Origin: Paeniglutamicibacter sulfureus
GTDB taxonomy: Bacteria; Actinomycetota; Actinomycetes; Actinomycetales; Micrococcaceae
NCBI RefSeq assembly: GCF_030512175.1
Contig: NZ_JAULBL010000002.1
Coordinates: forward strand, 2,230,149 to 2,294,148
Direction: 5' to 3'
DNA length: 64,000 nt
The position numbers were made by a program, and so were the translations under genes. Below the pieces are notes generated by a model, which searched no databases, had not been told where the DNA came from, and saw only the letters and a list, made by a program, of their open reading frames with translations. Shown here piece by piece: positions 18,873 to 28,889 of the stretch (position 1 is the first letter of the stretch; every line of letters starts with the position of its first letter).

Positions 18873-19507
18873 AGTCCGATCTCCAAGCCAAGGCGTGCCG
18901 TTGAGAGTAGGTAGTGCAAGTTTTTCCATTCCTGAGTAGATGTGTCAATTTCATCGGGCACCACAATGGTTCCCGCGTCGAGGTCTTCGGCAAAAAGGCA
19001 TGCCATTGCGATGAATGGATACCAAGACGCTAGCCCATCCGCTGACACGTGAAGCCATGCGTTGGATGCCACCGTGAGGCCATTGATCCGGCGTATGGCC
19101 CCACTAGCCTTGTCTGATGGAAGTACTTCCAGATAGCTCTCCATCTGATTCTCTGGATCCAGAAGGCGTTCCGGTATTGGATTGTTGCGCACTAGAATCA
19201 GCTTTCTTTCACCGATTGGCAGCCTTTTTGCATGATATTCAATGGGCTGCAAATCTAGCTGCACCGGTGTGGCAATCACCTTCATCGCGTTGGCGACGGC
19301 TGGAGAGAACTTATGTGGCATGTGTACCGGGCCGCCAAACGTACGGCCGAATACTAGGTATGCCGCAATTGCCTGCCTGTCCCAGTGGCGGTCCGTTGGA
19401 CCGCAATCCATCCAGAGGTTTGAAATGTACGGGGCTCCGTCATAATCCCCTGGTTCGGCGAAGAATCCAGTTTGTCCGTCAAGTTCGCTCAGCCACGTGA
19501 TGATCAT
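18869..19507 (-). CDS. Hypothetical 212-residue protein in polysaccharide operon
   Basis: Not recognised. No signal peptide or membrane segment. Aromatic-rich soluble protein; visible stretches include YISNLWMDCGPTDRHWDRQA, IEYHAKRLPIGERKLILVRN and ADGLASWYPFIAMACLFAED. It overlaps both neighbours by four bases (ATGA at 18869-18872 and 19504-19507), so it is translated with the glycosyltransferase above and ugd below. A role in the same glycan pathway is likely by context only. Confidence 0.7.
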   Translation of the reverse strand: MIITWLSELDGQTGFFAEPGDYDGAPYISNLWMDCGPTDRHWDRQAIAAYLVFGRTFGGPVHMPHKFSPAVANAMKVIATPVQLDLQPIEYHAKRLPIGERKLILVRNNPIPERLLDPENQMESYLEVLPSDKASGAIRRINGLTVASNAWLHVSADGLASWYPFIAMACLFAEDLDAGTIVVPDEIDTSTQEWKNLHYLLSTARLGLEIGL

Positions 19508-21615
19508 GCTTTGACCCCGGCTTCAGTTGATGCGTGATTAACAGAAATGGAAAGATCTAGTGTTGGTCTCGCCATAACATTCATCACTTCAATAGTCGCC
19601 AATGAGAGCCAGGAAACCCACTCTGTGCCAGTGTGATCCAAAAGGAAAGTATAGGAACTGGTGGTTCCATTTTGTTGGATATCTCTGGACGAGCCGACGA
19701 CCGCTGTTTCGTTCAACTGCCGTAGTACATCAGTAGGTGTCCCGCACGCGGTAACCACAACAGTTCGTTTGTGGCCCATATCGGTCAAGATGGAGCGTGC
19801 AGTCCCTGCGAGGTATTGCCTAATTGTGATCGCCGGATCCTCGTCGTACAAAATCTCGTCATCGGACGAGTTGGTTCTGATTTCAGCGACTATGGACTGT
19901 GCATAATTAGTCGACGTAAGTTTCGCAAGCTTTGCGGCAGATATCAGGCCAGAACCCATAAGCGAACCCAGCTCTTGTCCATCATGCGATACCGACACGG
20001 CGTCCGCTACGGCCGCTCCAGAAACCAATTGTGGTGCAGCTGTCCACCTACTCACTAGGTGATCAGGTAGGTATGGAAGCAGGGCTGTAAGCTGATCCGC
20101 CAAACGAATCTTTGTCCAATCCGCGGCACCCCGTTGTTCCTTCATCTCAGTTGAACCCTGAGGCGTGGTACCGAACGAAAAAACTTTGCGAGCCTGACGC
20201 GCGGCCAACTTTTGGGTGTGTTCGTCTGAAACAGTTATCTGCCCCGGGTGCATCCGGCGCATCATCAAAATTTCACCAGAGTGAACAAACTTGAAACCGG
20301 AACGAACCATCCTCAGTGCCAGGTTGTTATCAACACCACTCGAAAGCGATTCATCGTACCTAAGGCGCTGCAGAATTCTGGTTTCAAGCAGCCAAGTTCC
20401 ATGTCCTGGCGCACCACCTGAGTCATTGATCGTACCCGAATTGAGAGCCCTCGATTTGTAGAGCTTCATTTCGCCCGATTCATCATCGAAGTTCACGAAG
20501 GATCCGAAGCTTCCATGAATACCCGCTTCCAGTACGTCAAGCTGTGACTGAAGGCGCCATGGGGTCATCAAATCATCGTCATCATGGACGGCTGTGTATG
20601 CGCCGAGTGACTCGTCAGCCGCTCGATTCCTTGCCGCGGCGACGCCTGATTGTTCCTGGAAGAAGTATCGAATCCGAGGGTCGTCGAATTGCTCAATAAC
20701 CTCGCGCGTACCATCCGTTGAACCGTCATCAACGATGACGATTTCAAAGTCTTGCATGGTTTGCCCCAAGACCGAAGTGATGCTTTCAGAAAGGTACTGA
20801 GCGCGATTGTGCGTGGCAATTGCCACAGAAACCAGGGGAGGAGCGCCGTTGAGACGGTGAGTCCACATTCTTGTGTTTCGCACGAAGGATTTGTCTTTGT
20901 AAACAATGTTCTTGTTGTACTGGACGGCGTCGCGACCTTCTTGTGCGACTTCGATAAGTTCCCTAGTTGGTTGATGCCACATGTGGTACATCCGCGCATT
21001 AGGATGATCCACCCAGAGGAGACGTTGTCCAGCACGTTTGGCACGAGTAGCGAAGTCGATGTCCTCACCTCCGTAGGTGTGCATACGCTCATCAAGCCCA
21101 CGAATACGTGCATAAACATCGCGGTGGACGGCCATCATACCGCCCATGCCCCATCGCGGTCGCAGCCGTGAGACGCTTTCGAACGTGTCCCAATTGAATC
21201 CCGCTTCCGCGACTTCTTGGTCGCCCCAAGTCTTTGGTAGGTCACGGCACTGGAGCAACAAGCAAAGTGTCGGATCGTTCAGCAGGGTCGTGCCGATCAC
21301 TTCAAATGAATGGGGGCTAAAGATCATGTCAGCGTCGGTCGAGACTAGGACCGCCCCTCTTGCCTCGGCGAAGCCGGCGTTCAACGCACGCGATCGAGAC
21401 CATGTTCCGTCGGTGGGGGTGAAGATGTACCGAGCGCCACTTGATTCGATAGCTTCACGAGTTACCTGCCCGTCATCAGAACCATAGTCTGAAACGATGA
21501 CCTCGCCGTTGAGGCTTCCAAACGATTCCTGAATGCTCTTAATTGCGAGCTGCAGACGCCGCTGTCCCCAATTTCGGAATCCAATTACTACGGATATATC
21601 AATGCTATTGCTCAT
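19504..21615 (-). CDS. Bifunctional glycosyltransferase with two GT2 domains
   Basis: A 703-residue protein with two GT-A domains. Domain 1 (about 7-230): ISVVIGFRNWGQRRLQLAI, DYGSDDGQVT, VSTDADMIF (DxD), and the galactosyltransferase-type block GGMMAVHRD, RIRGLDERMHTYGGEDIDF. Domain 2 (about 257-480): VSVAIATHNRAQYLSESITS, IVIVDDGSTDGT, AARNRAADES, AVHDDDDLMTPW (DxD). The C-terminal 200 residues are of unknown fold. Dual domains suggest it alternates two linkages in a repeating unit, as in polymerising synthases, but no membrane segment is present. Coupled by ATGA overlaps both sides. Confidence 0.88.
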   Translation of the reverse strand: MSNSIDISVVIGFRNWGQRRLQLAIKSIQESFGSLNGEVIVSDYGSDDGQVTREAIESSGARYIFTPTDGTWSRSRALNAGFAEARGAVLVSTDADMIFSPHSFEVIGTTLLNDPTLCLLLQCRDLPKTWGDQEVAEAGFNWDTFESVSRLRPRWGMGGMMAVHRDVYARIRGLDERMHTYGGEDIDFATRAKRAGQRLLWVDHPNARMYHMWHQPTRELIEVAQEGRDAVQYNKNIVYKDKSFVRNTRMWTHRLNGAPPLVSVAIATHNRAQYLSESITSVLGQTMQDFEIVIVDDGSTDGTREVIEQFDDPRIRYFFQEQSGVAAARNRAADESLGAYTAVHDDDDLMTPWRLQSQLDVLEAGIHGSFGSFVNFDDESGEMKLYKSRALNSGTINDSGGAPGHGTWLLETRILQRLRYDESLSSGVDNNLALRMVRSGFKFVHSGEILMMRRMHPGQITVSDEHTQKLAARQARKVFSFGTTPQGSTEMKEQRGAADWTKIRLADQLTALLPYLPDHLVSRWTAAPQLVSGAAVADAVSVSHDGQELGSLMGSGLISAAKLAKLTSTNYAQSIVAEIRTNSSDDEILYDEDPAITIRQYLAGTARSILTDMGHKRTVVVTACGTPTDVLRQLNETAVVGSSRDIQQNGTTSSYTFLLDHTGTEWVSWLSLATIEVMNVMARPTLDLSISVNHASTEAGVKA

Positions 21616-22022
21616 GAGTCAAGGCCGATTTCGTCAATTCGTTGCAAAGTAGCTAATTCAAGTCCGGTTTCGGAGGTGTTGGTATGGGCGTAGAGGCCGC
21701 TAACTACATCCGTGCCAATTGGTGTACGCGAGGGCCAATTCACTAGCCGGATTTCCATTTTTCCACGACTAGGAAATTTTATATTTGCCCCTTTGCGGAG
21801 CCCTGGAGTTTCCGATGCCGGTGCATATACGTAATGGCTGTCTAGACCAGGAGACCAAGAGGTGTTAAGTACGGTTTCATCACTCTCGTCCTGGGGTATC
21901 CATTTCAATGTGGCTACAACCGATTTGGGTGCGACAGGAACTTTGTATGCAAATACCAGCCTGAGCTCGGATTCGTATCTGGCTGGATAGTAGACTAGAC
22001 AATTCTGATCGGTGTGTAGCAT
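21612..22022 (-). CDS. Hypothetical 136-residue protein, first gene of the ugd operon
   Basis: Not recognised. Beta-rich composition (LVYYPARYESELRLVFAYKV, GKMEIRLVNWPSRTP) suggests a small beta-sandwich. Start at 22022 (MLHTDQ) chosen; an ATG at 22058 would add 12 residues. It leads a four-gene operon with ATGA overlaps downstream (GT2-GT2, hypothetical, ugd). Confidence 0.6.
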   Translation of the reverse strand: MLHTDQNCLVYYPARYESELRLVFAYKVPVAPKSVVATLKWIPQDESDETVLNTSWSPGLDSHYVYAPASETPGLRKGANIKFPSRGKMEIRLVNWPSRTPIGTDVVSGLYAHTNTSETGLELATLQRIDEIGLDS

Positions 22023-22058
22023 CGGCGATCTTTCTGAAAACAGGCCGTCACGGCACAT

Positions 22059-23796
22059 GGAGAGGGCGGCTTAGGAAGCATGAAGGATTAGTCTCAAGTA
22101 TTCTAACTGATCAGTGAATGAACCCACGAAAACGCTGCTCTCACCATCAAGTATTCGGGGCTATTGGTCCTCGTTGATGCACTCCGACTTCTTTGGACAT
22201 TTTGGTGTGATCACGTACAAACAACGTGAATAATTTCGCGGTTTGTGGCGCGTGCCGCCAAACAGCCCTAGGCCGTCGCCCATGGTTGCACTGTATGGAC
22301 GGGGCCTTTAGTAGCAGCTGTGTAGCGAAGCGGTAGCAAATGTGCGGGCGTTGGAAAGCGTCTGGATGCGCCTTGGCCACCACGATGCTCCATGTCCACG
22401 AGCCGTACCGCGCGACCACGCTGGCAGCAACTGAGTGCGGACAACAATCCGCCCGTACTTCGTCGCCCGCTGGACCCGTGCCGGCCGGACGAGAGCTCCA
22501 CGGATCGCCATGCGCTCCCGGTTCGCAATCACGAACGCTCCAAGCCACAGGTGGTCCACGCGATCTTCCGGCGCGCACCGGCGATCCAGACATGCATTGA
22601 CGAAAGATAAGGCGTCCTGCACCATGCCATCGGGACAGTGGCCCTCGAATGCCCGTTCCCCGGCGTGACCAGGCGGCCACATCCTGGTCCGTCCGGTCAG
22701 GTGCTTATGGCTGTCGCCCTTGTTGGCCGAGCTCTAGTGGCATGGAAGTGCAGGCACGTACAGGGGCGGGTACGGATCCTCTCCGATGGTCGCTAGCATC
22801 GATTAGGGCAACGGGGTGATGCTGGCCCCGATGCTGCGGCCGGAAAACTAGAGCGCCAACTCCGCCGCCGCCGCACCACACAACCGTGCTCACCGAAGCC
22901 TTGGCCAATTGTCCGACTCGTTGCACGACCAGCATGGGAACCTGGCCGCGAAGAAGAGCCGGATTCGTACCGGCAGCGCCGAGGTCTCCCGCCAATTCGT
23001 GCACCAGTTGCATTCACAATGACTGCAGTCATCGACTTCCTTCGCCCTGCAGGTTCCCAGCTACCGTCTCATCCACTGGATCCAAAACAATTGTCCTGAT
23101 CCGGCCCCTATTAGCGATGTCCTTGGTGCCTTTCGGCACCGGTGACAGTACCACCGGATCGTCAATTGACAGGGGGACTAAATCATGCCGGGACCGACAG
23201 GCAAGCAACCCCAGTCGTTCCTCACGGATCCGGCGGAGGGGCTACGAAAAAGGCAACGGGGGCATCGTTTTCATCGAACCTATTGTGGCCAGACTTGGCG
23301 GTGCTTGTGGTGAACCTCGTCTCCTGGATGAAGGTGGAGGTCCTGCCTGCAGGCCATGCCGCCGTGGTCTGGGACAGGAAAGGATAGTAGCGCTGCCGGC
23401 TGGTTTCGATCGCCCGGATACTCATCAGTAGCAGGCACCTCTCGGCATCGACACCCACCTCGCGGCAAGTCTCTGCGCGATTTAAGAAGAAGCCCGACTG
23501 GGGGATGGAAGCCGGCGCAAAGGCCAACAACACGGCCATCCCAACTTGTCCTGAAATCGGTCAGTCCGCCGTTCCCGAGAGTCACGGGATCCACGGTCTT
23601 AGGGTATGAGAAAAAATCTGGTCTAGCAGGAAGGCCCAGCCGTCGGCCGTTTGGTGGGTATCTTGGAAAGCGAACACAGCAACCGCCATTGTGTCGGGGA
23701 TTTGGGCGATGATCGAGATACGCCAGCTTTCCGCCGTTTAGCTGTCGCAGCCCGGCACCGAGAACTGTGCATTCCCTGGACCAACAATCCTCGTAA
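22059..23796. other. 1.7-kb region without a recognisable intact gene
   Basis: Open frames on both strands are short, overlapping and shadow-like. The most protein-like pieces are minus-strand frames around 22.31-22.68 kb (LSFVNACLDRRCAPEDRVDH, LWLGAFVIANRERMAIR) and 23.22-23.54 kb (CREVGVDAERCLLLMSIRAI, RYYPFLSQTTAAWP). I cannot place either in a family; they look like decayed genes or IS debris. The right part must hold any promoter of the 22.0-kb operon only at its far left. Confidence 0.4.
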
Positions 23797-23842
23797 TAGT
23801 GATCAGCACGGCAACTGGGTATAGGCAGTGCCGATCACTATC
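23797..23842 (-). terminator. Hairpin downstream of the 23.9-26.5 kb gene
   Basis: Arms 23797-23813 and 23826-23842 pair at 15 of 17 positions around a 12-base loop, 30 bases past the stop of the minus-strand glycosyltransferase gene. There is no clear U-run, so intrinsic termination is probable but not certain. Confidence 0.55.
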
Positions 23843-23871
23843 CGCGACGGGTGGAGCTGCAGACAACCTCG

Positions 23872-26505
23872 CTAGAGACTCATCTTGGTGAAGAATCCCC
23901 GCAGTCCTTCATCCTTCCACTCATGCTCTCCGTAATATCCGGCCAGCTCAACAATCACTTCGCTGGACTGTTGCCTTTCCTCCTTGGAAACCCGATTCAG
24001 CTTCTCTAGATACCAACCTTTGATGAATCCCTCGAACCTGCGTTGTTTGTAGTCCTCCAGTAGTCCGATCTGTCCGAGCCATTGGGCACGGGAACGTTCC
24101 AGCGGAATGTACTTGCGGAAGAACGTGGTCCCAAGTGTATTTACCGTGGAGTTGGAGACTGCCGCGAAATATGTGTGGATTGGTTCTCCAAGAAGAGAGA
24201 TCTGCGTGGCGTAATAGAGCATTTGCTGGAAGAAGTACGAGTCTTGACCGACTGCACCCACGGGCTGCTCGATGCCGAGGGAACGCAACCATGCCGTATT
24301 GGCCACGAGCGCCTGGATGCTCATGGGGGTGTAGTTGATCTTGGAGAGCACCTGAGCGTCTACCCCGTAGGTATCGGGCCCGACCTCGGTCTCGTAGATC
24401 TGCCGACGAAGGGTGCGTACGTTGTTAGTGAGCGTACGCCCCTGGGCATTGCGGAGCATGTTTCCGATCGCGAATTGAGAGTCGCTTCTCTCTGCTAGTT
24501 GAAGCAGCTTAGCGTAACCGTCCGACAAAGCTTCATTGTCCGGATCCAAGTAGGTAATCCACTCACCGGCCGCCATCTCCAATCCAACATTGCGTGGGCG
24601 CGAGGCGCTCCCGGATCCACCAGTTTCATGTAGGTAGGCGCGAACATTTGTGTAGTTGCTTGCCAACTCTTTGACTGTCGCTACGGTTTCCGGATCCGTC
24701 GAGCCGTCGTCGATCAATAGGATTTCCATCTGGTCAAAGATCGAGCTGCGGCGCAGGGACTCAAAGCATTTGTACCGCAAGTGGCGCCCGTTGTTGTACA
24801 CGGGAACGACGACGCTTAGCTTGGCCTTGGGCACGGCAGCGATCTCCTCACGGTCACGTGCCGCAGCTCGCACTTGCAAGTTGTCTACGACATAATTTCT
24901 GTCGGAAGTCGCGGTTTCGGTATGGCCCTCCGAAACCCACGTCAGCGATCCGTGTGCTGGTGCTTGCCTGTCCGTGTAGTTATGTTGGCTGGTCCGCTCA
25001 AACGTGTCATCAGCCTTGAAGATGGATCGACTGTCTACGTACTTGGTTGCGTTGACCAGGTCCTGCAAATAGTACTGGCCATAGGAATAGGAGGCTTCGA
25101 TGTCGCAAACGAGATCGACTCCGGCAGCCTCGGCCGAGATGGCATCGGTGAAGGGCTCCAATTTTCCGGCATAGTTCTGGGTATCTATGAATATCGCGAC
25201 TGCAGCCGGCTCTCCGACAACTCCGATGCGCCGTGTTTGCTTTTCCTTGCTTGCCAGTCCACAGGCACTGAGCATGCAACGCATCCGGTCGAAATTCGCA
25301 TGCTCGGCGTACGCAGTGCGCAGACCGCCCATTTGGTTTTCGTATAGGTGGTCGTCGTCGAGCGATGCGATGATGTCCTGCGTATCGAAGCTCGATTCGG
25401 GCATATAGACATTCGGGAACTGGTCGTTGACCCCGGCGTTGTAGTTCGAGAGTACTGTGCAGCCCATTGCCTGCAATTCCACTACTCGGTTCGCATACAT
25501 GGTCGAGCTGCTAACGACGGAGTTCAGGTTGATCACGATATCGCTGGTGCGGTGGATCCTCAGTAGCTCATCGTGTGGCACAGTCGGTTCCACGTACGGC
25601 AGATAGCGCTCGGGGAACATGTACCTTTCATTGTCTAGGTCCCAGTTCCTGTCGATAATGCGCAAACGTCGACCTGACGCGATGACCCCGTCGAAGATCC
25701 GATACGCGGCGGCACGGCGCTCGCTGTACTTGTGGTTGTGCCATGAACCCGCGAAGAGCACGTCGCTGATTCGGTTCCGACGGCTTCCGACGGGATTGTG
25801 ATGGCGGAAATCGACGCTGAACGGCAGAACATCGAACGCCTTTGCCTTCGGACAAGCAACCTTGTACTTCTCGATCATTTCCACGGCACTGGTGAAGACG
25901 AAGTCACAACGCTGTGCAGTGCTCAGGAATGCCTCGTAGTTGGGAGGATCCTCCTTGGAGTAGAACGCAACAGGGGTACCGAGGTCCTGATAGTACGGGA
26001 TCAGCTCTTCTTCGATCAGCGTTCGTGTGTTGCTGTTATGCTGCGCGGCACCGACCCATTCCTGTGCAAGCCCGCGCCACGATGTCGTGACGAGCACCAA
26101 ATCGAGTTCACCGGCAAAGTCGCGAAAGTTAGTCGGTGTCAGCGGAATGAAGAGAGCGGTGCTGACAAAGCTCTTGTATAGGAATTCGTCCGCAATAATC
26201 CCAATCTTCAGGTCAAACGGTGTGTACCAGCGTTGACCATTGGTTTCGGCACGGTTGACGATCTCTGAGTATTCATCCACGGCGCCCTGCCGTTGCTCAT
26301 TGAAGTATTTGCGTCGTGCGTCGTATTCCGAGAAGTCTTTGGCTGGTTCGTAGAAAGGATGCGCTCCGGCCAGGGCTTCGCGATGGTACCGGGATTTGAG
26401 GTGCTTTCTCATATCGAATCCCATGGGAAAACCCTCCGGGTCCGTGAGCTGTGCAACGCGGCGCTTAATCGCTGATTGTCTCTTTTTCAAGCTCTTTTCA
26501 TCCAT
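23872..26505 (-). CDS. Bifunctional glycosyltransferase: CgeB/GT4-like plus GT2
   Basis: From ATG 26505 the protein has 877 residues. The N-terminal half (about 90-400) is CgeB-like GT-B: VLVTTSWRGLAQEW, VAFYSKEDPPNYEAFLSTAQ, DVLFAGSWHNHKYSERR, ERYLPYVEPTVPHDELLRIH and INLNSVVSSSTMYANRVVEL then AMGCTVLSN. The C-terminal part (about 585-800) is GT2: LSVVVPVYNNGRHLRYKCFE, LLIDDGSTDPETV, RPRNVGLEMAAGEWITYLDP. The first half closely parallels the gene at 29554-31458. Upstream ATG 26541 would overlap the preceding gene and is less likely. Last gene of a three-gene minus-strand operon. Confidence 0.85.
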   Translation of the reverse strand: MDEKSLKKRQSAIKRRVAQLTDPEGFPMGFDMRKHLKSRYHREALAGAHPFYEPAKDFSEYDARRKYFNEQRQGAVDEYSEIVNRAETNGQRWYTPFDLKIGIIADEFLYKSFVSTALFIPLTPTNFRDFAGELDLVLVTTSWRGLAQEWVGAAQHNSNTRTLIEEELIPYYQDLGTPVAFYSKEDPPNYEAFLSTAQRCDFVFTSAVEMIEKYKVACPKAKAFDVLPFSVDFRHHNPVGSRRNRISDVLFAGSWHNHKYSERRAAAYRIFDGVIASGRRLRIIDRNWDLDNERYMFPERYLPYVEPTVPHDELLRIHRTSDIVINLNSVVSSSTMYANRVVELQAMGCTVLSNYNAGVNDQFPNVYMPESSFDTQDIIASLDDDHLYENQMGGLRTAYAEHANFDRMRCMLSACGLASKEKQTRRIGVVGEPAAVAIFIDTQNYAGKLEPFTDAISAEAAGVDLVCDIEASYSYGQYYLQDLVNATKYVDSRSIFKADDTFERTSQHNYTDRQAPAHGSLTWVSEGHTETATSDRNYVVDNLQVRAAARDREEIAAVPKAKLSVVVPVYNNGRHLRYKCFESLRRSSIFDQMEILLIDDGSTDPETVATVKELASNYTNVRAYLHETGGSGSASRPRNVGLEMAAGEWITYLDPDNEALSDGYAKLLQLAERSDSQFAIGNMLRNAQGRTLTNNVRTLRRQIYETEVGPDTYGVDAQVLSKINYTPMSIQALVANTAWLRSLGIEQPVGAVGQDSYFFQQMLYYATQISLLGEPIHTYFAAVSNSTVNTLGTTFFRKYIPLERSRAQWLGQIGLLEDYKQRRFEGFIKGWYLEKLNRVSKEERQQSSEVIVELAGYYGEHEWKDEGLRGFFTKMSL

Positions 26506-26510
26506 GGTTT

Positions 26511-26879
26511 CTACTTCCCTGCCCGCGTGCGCCAGTACCACAGTTGGAGCCGACCAAGTCTGGATTTGCTCAAGGCATCATAGCGCTTAAGCAGGTTCGC
26601 CATGTTGGGATCGATCGCTCGTGGTGCATTCGCGGTTTCCAGATCGCTCTCGGTCATCGGATCCGTGCCAAGCACGAACTTCGCCGGAAGTTGTTTCAAT
26701 GCAGCAGTGCCGTGCCCATGGCGGTCCTGAATGTCAATATATTCGAGGAGCTGCGCTTCTCGCTCGTAGAGTTTGACCAGTTCCTTCTTCAGCCGCTGGT
26801 TTTCCGCTTGGAGCTTCAGAGGCAGAATCGTGGCTCGTTCAGTTATGTCCGCCAATTGGCGGCCTGACGTGTTATTCAT
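26511..26879 (-). CDS. Small coiled-coil protein between glycan genes
   Basis: A 122-residue protein with a heptad-like helix at about 10-50 (ITERATILPLKLQAENQRLK, KELVKLYEREAQLLEYIDI), a middle linker and a basic C-terminus (LSKSRLGRLQLWYWRTRAGK). Coiled-coil stalks of this kind are often fused to or encoded beside glycosyltransferases and chain-length factors, so a scaffolding role is a guess. It ends 5 bases before the start of the CgeB-GT2 gene. Confidence 0.65.
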   Translation of the reverse strand: MNNTSGRQLADITERATILPLKLQAENQRLKKELVKLYEREAQLLEYIDIQDRHGHGTAALKQLPAKFVLGTDPMTESDLETANAPRAIDPNMANLLKRYDALSKSRLGRLQLWYWRTRAGK

Positions 26880-26921
26880 TTTGTCGATCGTTCCTTCATA
26901 GCCGTGCGGGTCACCGCAATT

Positions 26922-28889
26922 TTATTCATTCGTTAGCGAGGCGTATGGATTGTCGGTCAATATCCGTCGTCCGGGGTCAAAGTTGTTCACCGCGGAGATC
27001 TCGATCTTGGTCTTGCTCGCCGTTTCCCACGATTTCTTGGGGCTGTCGCGCAGCGACCGGATGCGCACTCTGATTTTCGAGTCAGCCGTAACGTTGGTGA
27101 TTGAGATGGCGAAGGGCTCCGGCCAATGGGCCAGATCATGTTTGGCGATGTCCCGTCCATCCAGTTCTACTATCAGCTCCAAATATCGCTGACCGTTGGG
27201 ACTTGAATATGAATTGTCAATCTGTATCTTGATGTCTGCTCGCAGTTTCGACCCCATGAATTGAACCAAAGGATATTCAACTGAAGCTTCATTGCCAAGT
27301 TTGAGGAATTCTTCGGGAATATACAACAGACCGTCAAATGGAACGCTTTTGATTAGGACGCCTTGTCGGTCCGAAAGCGAAATAGTTTGCAATGGTAGAA
27401 CAGATCTATTCGGCACGGGCGCAGACGGCACCGTGCGTAGGTACTGTTCGTAGAGGTTGGGGGTTTCATTGACACCGAAGAAATTGAGGAACGGCGCGTT
27501 TTTGTTGATCAACTCACGGAACAGCACTCCGTCGAGGCGTTCCTGACCTGTAAACGACAAGGCAATGTCGATGATCCGCCGGTGGTTGAACGGTATGAAT
27601 GTCTCGAAAGCGGCGTCGGTCTCATTGAAGACTTCTGAGAACCAGCGACCCATCCGTATCTCCCAGTAATAGAAGTCCAGGATTTCGTAGGACGGATCGA
27701 TCCGGTCCAGCTGGACCTCCACGACTTCCTTCTCCAGCTCCTCCAAGATTTCATCAATAGCTGCTACCAGAGCCGGCCTCTTGACCCGAACCTGGCTACG
27801 CATCATTTGGCGAACACCTTCGAGGGGAGTAGAGAGATCAACAAAATCGTGGTAGTAGTTTCTCGCCGTTTCATTGAGGTTGCCGCGTAAATGAACTACG
27901 TCGGGTCCTGAAATGTGCTTGCGATACAGATTCAGCAGCCATTGACCGTGCAGCCCGGCAGAGTTCCTATTCATGATGTCTTGTTGCCCGCGATCAACTG
28001 GGGTCGCGTTCCCTCGGTCAAGCAGGGTGTGCTTGACATTGACGACGTCTAAAATCTGCCGGACTATGACATCATCCTTGTGAAGGGATTTTGCCCACCC
28101 GTTTCCTTCGTCAGGGGCTGTCGTGTAGGTGAAGGTGTGGAGGCTGTCCCAGTGCGGGCGTGCAATCGCAAGTGACGTTCGACTGTCAAGTCCGCCCGTG
28201 ATCGACAATGCGATTTTGTGATTCCGCGCTAATGCCCGAAGCTGCTCGCTCCAGAGCTGATGGACCATATCAACGCGTTGTTCGTTCGATAGGCCGTGAT
28301 GGGGGTTTGCCTCATGGCCGAAAAACCGTTCGCTCGTTCCCGTCTCAAGTTGGAGACGATGATTCGGGATTAACGACCGGATACCGGCGTATTTACTGTG
28401 GCTCCACCTGATACTCAAAGGAAGCTCGGAAAGGCGGCTCGTCGCTCGTCTGGCGCCGGTAATGTCGGCAAGCAATCTTTCATGAGAACTTAGGACGGTT
28501 GCTTCGGTGTTGTGATAAATCGAACGCATACCATGAGCGTCCTGATAAACGTAGCAACCACTTGTGCTTCGGATGAACAGCCCGTACCTGCCCGCCAAGT
28601 CGTATAGGGTTCCTTCGACGCCAGCGCTGCCGGACTCCATCCAAGCAGTAGCGATTCTTCTCGTGATGTTCAGCAGGTCATTGTCAGAAGTGTCGAAGGT
28701 AACGTAGTGCGCATGACCGAAAAGCACGACGGTCAAATCTTCGGCTTCCAATACTTCGTGGTGAAGATCAGGTGCAAACCAAAATGTGCCCATACTAGTA
28801 TCTCGTCGAGCGAAGTGAGCAACATCGTCGGGTAGTTTCACGAAGTGCTTTGAGTAGACAAAGCCCCGCGGAAAAAGAGGAAAATTCAT
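26922..28889 (-). CDS. Asparagine-synthase-like protein, apparently lacking the glutaminase Cys
   Basis: Resembles AsnB: an Ntn-type N-terminal domain (LAGRYGLFIRSTSGCYVYQD, SIYHNTEATVLSSHERLLAD) and an ATP-pyrophosphatase domain with the PP-loop ALSITGGLDSRTSLAIAR (near residue 235). From the chosen start (MNFPLFPRG, with an upstream AAGGGA) 655 residues are made; an earlier GTG at 29012 adds 41. None of the possible starts places Cys at position 2, which true glutamine-dependent synthetases need, so it either uses ammonia or does a different adenylating amidation. A C-terminal extension of about 130 residues is beta-rich. In glycan clusters such proteins may amidate uronic acids; here that is inference, supported by ugd and wecC nearby. 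Confidence 0.75.
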   Translation of the reverse strand: MNFPLFPRGFVYSKHFVKLPDDVAHFARRDTSMGTFWFAPDLHHEVLEAEDLTVVLFGHAHYVTFDTSDNDLLNITRRIATAWMESGSAGVEGTLYDLAGRYGLFIRSTSGCYVYQDAHGMRSIYHNTEATVLSSHERLLADITGARRATSRLSELPLSIRWSHSKYAGIRSLIPNHRLQLETGTSERFFGHEANPHHGLSNEQRVDMVHQLWSEQLRALARNHKIALSITGGLDSRTSLAIARPHWDSLHTFTYTTAPDEGNGWAKSLHKDDVIVRQILDVVNVKHTLLDRGNATPVDRGQQDIMNRNSAGLHGQWLLNLYRKHISGPDVVHLRGNLNETARNYYHDFVDLSTPLEGVRQMMRSQVRVKRPALVAAIDEILEELEKEVVEVQLDRIDPSYEILDFYYWEIRMGRWFSEVFNETDAAFETFIPFNHRRIIDIALSFTGQERLDGVLFRELINKNAPFLNFFGVNETPNLYEQYLRTVPSAPVPNRSVLPLQTISLSDRQGVLIKSVPFDGLLYIPEEFLKLGNEASVEYPLVQFMGSKLRADIKIQIDNSYSSPNGQRYLELIVELDGRDIAKHDLAHWPEPFAISITNVTADSKIRVRIRSLRDSPKKSWETASKTKIEISAVNNFDPGRRILTDNPYASLTNE

